DNA of 5,604 bases. Origin: Bacteriovoracaceae bacterium. GTDB taxonomy: Bacteria > Bdellovibrionota > UBA1018. The position numbers and the translations under genes were made by a program. Below the pieces are notes generated by a model. That model was not told the DNA's origin. It did not search any database and saw only the letters and a program-made list of their open reading frames with translations. Every line of letters begins with the position of its first letter. The first letter of the stretch is position 1. Positions 5,506-5,604 of this stretch are shown piece by piece. Location: contig JAHFAC010000084.1 in assembly GCA_023250755.1 (NCBI GenBank), positions 1,994 through 7,597 on the forward strand, written 5' to 3'.

Positions 5506-5604
5506 ATGAGCCCTATGCTCGTTGACTCCGACGCGGACGAAACGATAAAATATAAATTAGATTATACAAAAAAAAATTATGAGAAGGCTATAATTTCTGA
5601 TGTG
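5506..5604 (+). CDS. Possible start of a divergent gene, cut by the window edge
   Basis: An ATG at 5506 (or 5515) opens a frame of 33 codons that runs without stop to the right edge, reading MSPMLVDSDADETIKYK and then Lys/Tyr-rich residues. AAGGAGG at 5497-5503 lies only 2 bases before the first ATG and 11 before the second, so neither spacing is ideal. No family is recognised. The opening MLVDSDAD vaguely recalls the start of a response regulator, but what follows does not support it. The AT-rich DNA also looks like a promoter region, and the ribosome site doubles as an arm of the hairpin, so this ORF may be spurious. Confidence 0.3.
   Translation, partial: MSPMLVDSDADETIKYKLDYTKKNYEKAIISDV
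5561..5566 (-). promoter_or_regulatory. Candidate -10 box for the RRM-MORN-HD-GYP operon
   Basis: The minus strand reads TATAAT here, preceded by G and nine T's and lying in a strongly AT-rich stretch. No good -35 hexamer is visible at 15-18 bases. If used, it would give a leader of roughly 90 bases that contains the hairpin. The poly-T tract could help promoter recognition but could also be chance in AT-rich DNA. Confidence 0.35.

Noticed and set aside
5589..5594. TATAAT on the plus strand as a promoter
   Set aside because: No -35 element at a suitable distance, and nothing downstream within the window to assign it to; AT-rich DNA makes chance matches common.

Overview
The window looks like a chromosomal piece of a Gram-negative predatory-type or environmental deltaproteobacterium-like organism, most plausibly Bdellovibrionota. 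This is an inference from gene content: delta-60 repeat proteins with serine/proline tails, an HD-GYP protein, a small RRM protein and a secreted MORN-like protein, all in moderately AT-leaning DNA. No marker gene fixes the taxon.

Layout. The left part (1-3797) is a plus-strand run of closely spaced genes. First comes the 3' part of a delta-60 repeat protein that enters from outside the window and ends in a long Ser/Pro tail broken by a Lys/Glu segment. Next is a shorter, membrane-anchored delta-60 paralogue, its start touching the previous stop. Last is a sensor-kinase gene 23 bp further on. The kinase gene is broken by one in-frame TAG (2424-2426): the bases on both sides stay in one frame and together encode a six-helix membrane sensor, a PAS-like segment, a HisKA-like helix and a full HATPase domain. 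The HisKA motif carries Lys where the phosphoacceptor His is expected, although the ATP-binding motifs look intact.

The right part (3809-5460) is a convergent minus-strand operon in the order RRM RNA-binding protein, secreted MORN-like protein, HD-GYP protein, with 2-3 bp gaps. The two operons meet tail to tail with 11 bp between stop codons and no visible terminator. The HD-GYP domain keeps HD and GYP but has Asn at the Asp that normally completes the metal site.

The leader of the RRM gene contains a perfect 10-bp inverted repeat that would pair the Shine-Dalgarno sequence with an upstream anti-Shine-Dalgarno copy. This is a good candidate for a translational switch over the operon. The same bases can also be read as the ribosome site of a divergent plus-strand ORF that runs off the right edge; the sequence does not settle which is right.

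The strongest leads are the RBS-sequestering hairpin, the His-less amber-split kinase, and the altered metal ligand in the HD-GYP protein. No mobile element, RNA gene or CRISPR array was seen, and no gene-free stretch exceeds 300 bp.
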